Below, one piece after another: positions 3,329 to 5,509 of a stretch of DNA of 5,509 nt. The number at the start of each line of letters is the position of its first letter. Positions within the stretch are counted from its first letter, which is position 1. Below the pieces are notes generated by a model. It worked only from the letters and a program-made list of their open reading frames with translations, searched no databases and was not told the origin of the DNA. A program made the translations under genes and the position numbers. The DNA is from an uncultured Eubacteriales bacterium (GTDB lineage: Bacteria > Bacillota > Clostridia > Peptostreptococcales > Anaerovoracaceae): assembly GCA_902766185.1 (NCBI GenBank), contig CACXCQ010000247.1, positions 1 through 5,509 on the forward strand, given 5' to 3'.

Positions 3329-5509
3329 ATACCTGAACATTACCTTTGTAATTCTCTTCACCCACGATCCGGGTGATCCTCTTCGCGAACTCCTCGCCGG
3401 CGTCCACCCACAGGTCCGGGGTGGTCCGGAAGGACCTGCCCTTCTCGCCCTGCCTTTGGGCGGGCATGTAGACGATGCTCTGCACCCTTCCCGGATGCTG
3501 TCCCATGACCCGGCTGATCTGCCGGAGAACGTCCTGCACCATCACCGGCGGTCCCTCCGGGATGCGGATCTTGACCAGACCCTCCGGCTGAGGCTCTTCC
3601 CTTCGGGGCGCGTCCTGCCTCCGTGGCGATCCAGCCGGCCCGTTTTCCTGCCCAAAGGCTGGTCCGCCCTGCTCCCGCAGCTCCTTCAGATCCACGATCC
3701 TGTCCGCCAGAAGCTTGGGCACCTCGCCTTCCTTGAAATTGATTCTGCCGGAAATGGCCAGAATGCGGTCCTCCTCCAGCAGCTCCCCGAAGGACTCGTA
3801 GACGTTGGGGAAGACCACGATCTCCACGGTCCCGTACAGGTCCTCCAGATCCACGAAGGCCATCATCTTGTTGTTCTTCGTGATCAGGGTCTTCTTGTTC
3901 ACCATGATCCCCGCCATGGTGGCGTTCATGCCGTCGGTGACCGCGCTGCGGCCGCCCATGACCTGCCCCGCCTGTTCCATGGTGCCCTCGCTCTCCTCGT
4001 CCAGCACCTGGGCCAGCTGCCTTGAAGTGACGGTCACCAGGCGGTTTATGGTCTGCGCGTATTCCTCCAGAGGATGGGCGGTGATGTAGACCCCCAGCAT
4101 CTCCTTTTCCTGGGCGATGAGCTCATCCTGGCTGAAATTGCTCACATCCGGAAGCCTTCGGCCGCCGGTGGACTCCTCCATGGCATCCGCGTTGGTCTGG
4201 AACAGAGACATCTGTCCTTCCAGATTGTGCTTCGCGTCGGAAAGCGCCGCGTCCAGCAGGCTTTCGTAGATCACCAGGTGGGCGGCCCGGTTCTCGTTCA
4301 GGCAGTCCAGCGCCCCGGCTCTGATCAGGCTCTCGAGCGCCTTTCGCCCGACCTTGTGCACATCCAGGTTTTCGATGAACCGGAAAATGTCCTTTGGCCG
4401 GCCCTTTTCCTCTCTGGCCCGGATGATGGCCTCGATGGGCCCCTTGCCCAGATTCTTGATCCCCAGAAGGCCGAAGCGGATCTTCCCGTGCTCCCGGGCA
4501 GTATCCTCCTCGTCGTACACCACCGTGAACTTCTCACTGCTCTCATTGATGTCCGGGGGCAGCACCTGGATGCCCATCTCCCGGCAGTTGTGGATATAGT
4601 TGGCCATGGAGGCGGAATCCCCCATGACGCTGGTCATCAGCGCGGCCATGAACTCCACCGGATAGTGGGTCTTCAGGTAGCCGGTCTCATAGGCCAGCAC
4701 CGCGTAGGCCGCCGCGTGGGATTTGTTGAAGGCGTATTCGGCGAAGCTGATCATCTGGTTGTAGATCTCCTCCGCGATGTGCTTCGGGATGCCGTTGCGG
4801 ACGCAGCCCGGGATCTCCACGCTGCCGTCCTCGGCGAGCTTGCCGTTGATGAAGAACTCCTTCTCCTCCAGCATCACGGCCTTTTTCTTCTTGCTCATGG
4901 CACGCCGCACCAGGTCCGACCTGCCGTAGGAATATCCGCTCAGATCCCGGACGATCTGCATGACCTGCTCCTGGTACACCATGCATCCGTAGGTCACGTC
5001 AAGGATGTGACGCAGGCTTTCGTGGATGTACCGCACGTGCCCGGGGTTCTTCTTGTTGTCGATGTATGTCGGGATCGAAGCCATGGGACCCGGCCGGTAC
5101 AGGGCGATGCCCGCCACGATGTCCTCGAAGCAGTCCGGCTTCAGGTTCTTCATGAAGGAGGTCATCCCGCCGCTTTCCAGCTGGAAGATCCCCATGGTAT
5201 TTCCTCCGGCGATGGTCTCGTAGACCTTCGGGTCATCGTACTCCATGGTGGAGAAGTCGATCTTCTTCCCGTGGTTCGCCTCGATCATCTCCAGGGCGTC
5301 CCGGATGATGGTCAGGTTCCGCAGGCCCAAAAAGTCCATCTTCAGAAGTCCCAGCTCCTCGATGGTGGTCATGTTGAACTGGGTGGCAAGCCCCTTGTCC
5401 GTCAGGTACAGGGGAACGTATTCGTCCAGAGCTTTTTTGGAGATCACTACGCCGGCGGCGTGGGTGGAGGCGTGCCGCGGCATTCCCTCGATGGCTCTCG
5501 CCATATCCA
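3327..5509 (-). CDS. dnaE: DNA polymerase III alpha subunit, C-terminal two thirds (N-terminus beyond right edge)
   Basis: About 727 codons of a C-family replicative polymerase that enters open from the right edge, so the true start is not here. Counting from the first in-window Met (codon 5504-5502): PRHASTHAAGVV (9-20), MDFLGLRNLTII (56-67) with Asp57 the third palm aspartate (E. coli Asp555), FQLESGGM, CFEDIVAGIALYRPGPM (fingers), TYGCMVYQEQVMQI, and FNKSHAAAYA (259-268). A helix-hairpin-helix region lies near 378-401, a clamp-binding pentapeptide QMSLF at 431-435, an OB fold at about 529-606, a Pro/Gly/Arg-rich linker at 611-641, and a C-terminal domain at 643-725. The first two catalytic aspartates and the PHP domain lie outside the window. 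In Firmicutes that also have PolC, DnaE extends RNA primers at the fork; whether PolC is present here cannot be seen. pfkA follows after 12 bases. No frameshift seen. Confidence 0.97.
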   Translation of the reverse strand, partial: DMARAIEGMPRHASTHAAGVVISKKALDEYVPLYLTDKGLATQFNMTTIEELGLLKMDFLGLRNLTIIRDALEMIEANHGKKIDFSTMEYDDPKVYETIAGGNTMGIFQLESGGMTSFMKNLKPDCFEDIVAGIALYRPGPMASIPTYIDNKKNPGHVRYIHESLRHILDVTYGCMVYQEQVMQIVRDLSGYSYGRSDLVRRAMSKKKKAVMLEEKEFFINGKLAEDGSVEIPGCVRNGIPKHIAEEIYNQMISFAEYAFNKSHAAAYAVLAYETGYLKTHYPVEFMAALMTSVMGDSASMANYIHNCREMGIQVLPPDINESSEKFTVVYDEEDTAREHGKIRFGLLGIKNLGKGPIEAIIRAREEKGRPKDIFRFIENLDVHKVGRKALESLIRAGALDCLNENRAAHLVIYESLLDAALSDAKHNLEGQMSLFQTNADAMEESTGGRRLPDVSNFSQDELIAQEKEMLGVYITAHPLEEYAQTINRLVTVTSRQLAQVLDEESEGTMEQAGQVMGGRSAVTDGMNATMAGIMVNKKTLITKNNKMMAFVDLEDLYGTVEIVVFPNVYESFGELLEEDRILAISGRINFKEGEVPKLLADRIVDLKELREQGGPAFGQENGPAGSPRRQDAPRREEPQPEGLVKIRIPEGPPVMVQDVLRQISRVMGQHPGRVQSIVYMPAQRQGEKGRSFRTTPDLWVDAGEEFAKRITRIVGEENYKGNVQV
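4200..4214 (-). other. Beta-clamp binding motif in DnaE
   Basis: These bases encode QMSLF, which fits the bacterial sliding-clamp consensus QxxLF. It lies after the helix-hairpin-helix region and ahead of the OB fold, where the internal clamp motif of E. coli DnaE (QADMF) is found. This should be the site tethering the polymerase to DnaN. Confidence 0.7.

Noticed and set aside
3063..4025. Plus-strand reading frame of 320 codons
   Set aside because: Antisense to conserved parts of pfkA and dnaE; Pro, Leu and His rich with no recognisable domain. Typical shadow frame in GC-rich DNA.

Overview
All genes that I can support lie on the minus strand and read from the right edge to the left. The window looks like ordinary chromosome of a fairly GC-rich member of the Firmicutes, class Clostridia, perhaps Lachnospiraceae. 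The reasons are the dnaE-pfkA pairing, a clostridial-looking DnaE and the two neighbouring flavoprotein genes. The family-level placement is an inference from gene order and protein flavour; nothing in the window proves it.

Right part (2355-5509): the 3' two thirds of dnaE (DNA polymerase III alpha subunit) are followed after 12 bases by complete pfkA (6-phosphofructokinase). The pfkA ribosome binding site is built into the dnaE stop codon, so the two are very likely co-transcribed and perhaps translationally coupled. The pyruvate kinase gene that often follows pfkA in Firmicutes is absent here. PfkA carries several substitutions at positions that are normally conserved, most notably Asn for the Mg-binding Asp in the GGDGS motif.

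Middle (2249-2354): this 106-base gap holds a weak terminator-like hairpin at the pfkA stop and a plausible sigma-A type promoter, which suggests a new transcription unit.

Left part (1-2248): this second unit is tightly packed. It encodes a 49-residue single-pass membrane protein (2099-2248), an HdeD/DUF308 six-helix membrane protein with a clear threefold repeat (1379-2083), a HI0933/BaiN-family FAD flavoprotein (271-1395), and the N-terminus of a second, unrelated FAD-dependent dehydrogenase of the COG2509 type that runs off the left edge (1-274). Gaps and overlaps are 15 bases, a 17-base overlap and a 4-base TTGA overlap, which points to coordinated expression. No substrate can be assigned to either flavoprotein.

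I saw no mobile element, CRISPR array, tRNA, rRNA or prophage signal, and no clear evidence of a new multi-gene system. The least described piece is the small membrane protein paired with the DUF308 protein.
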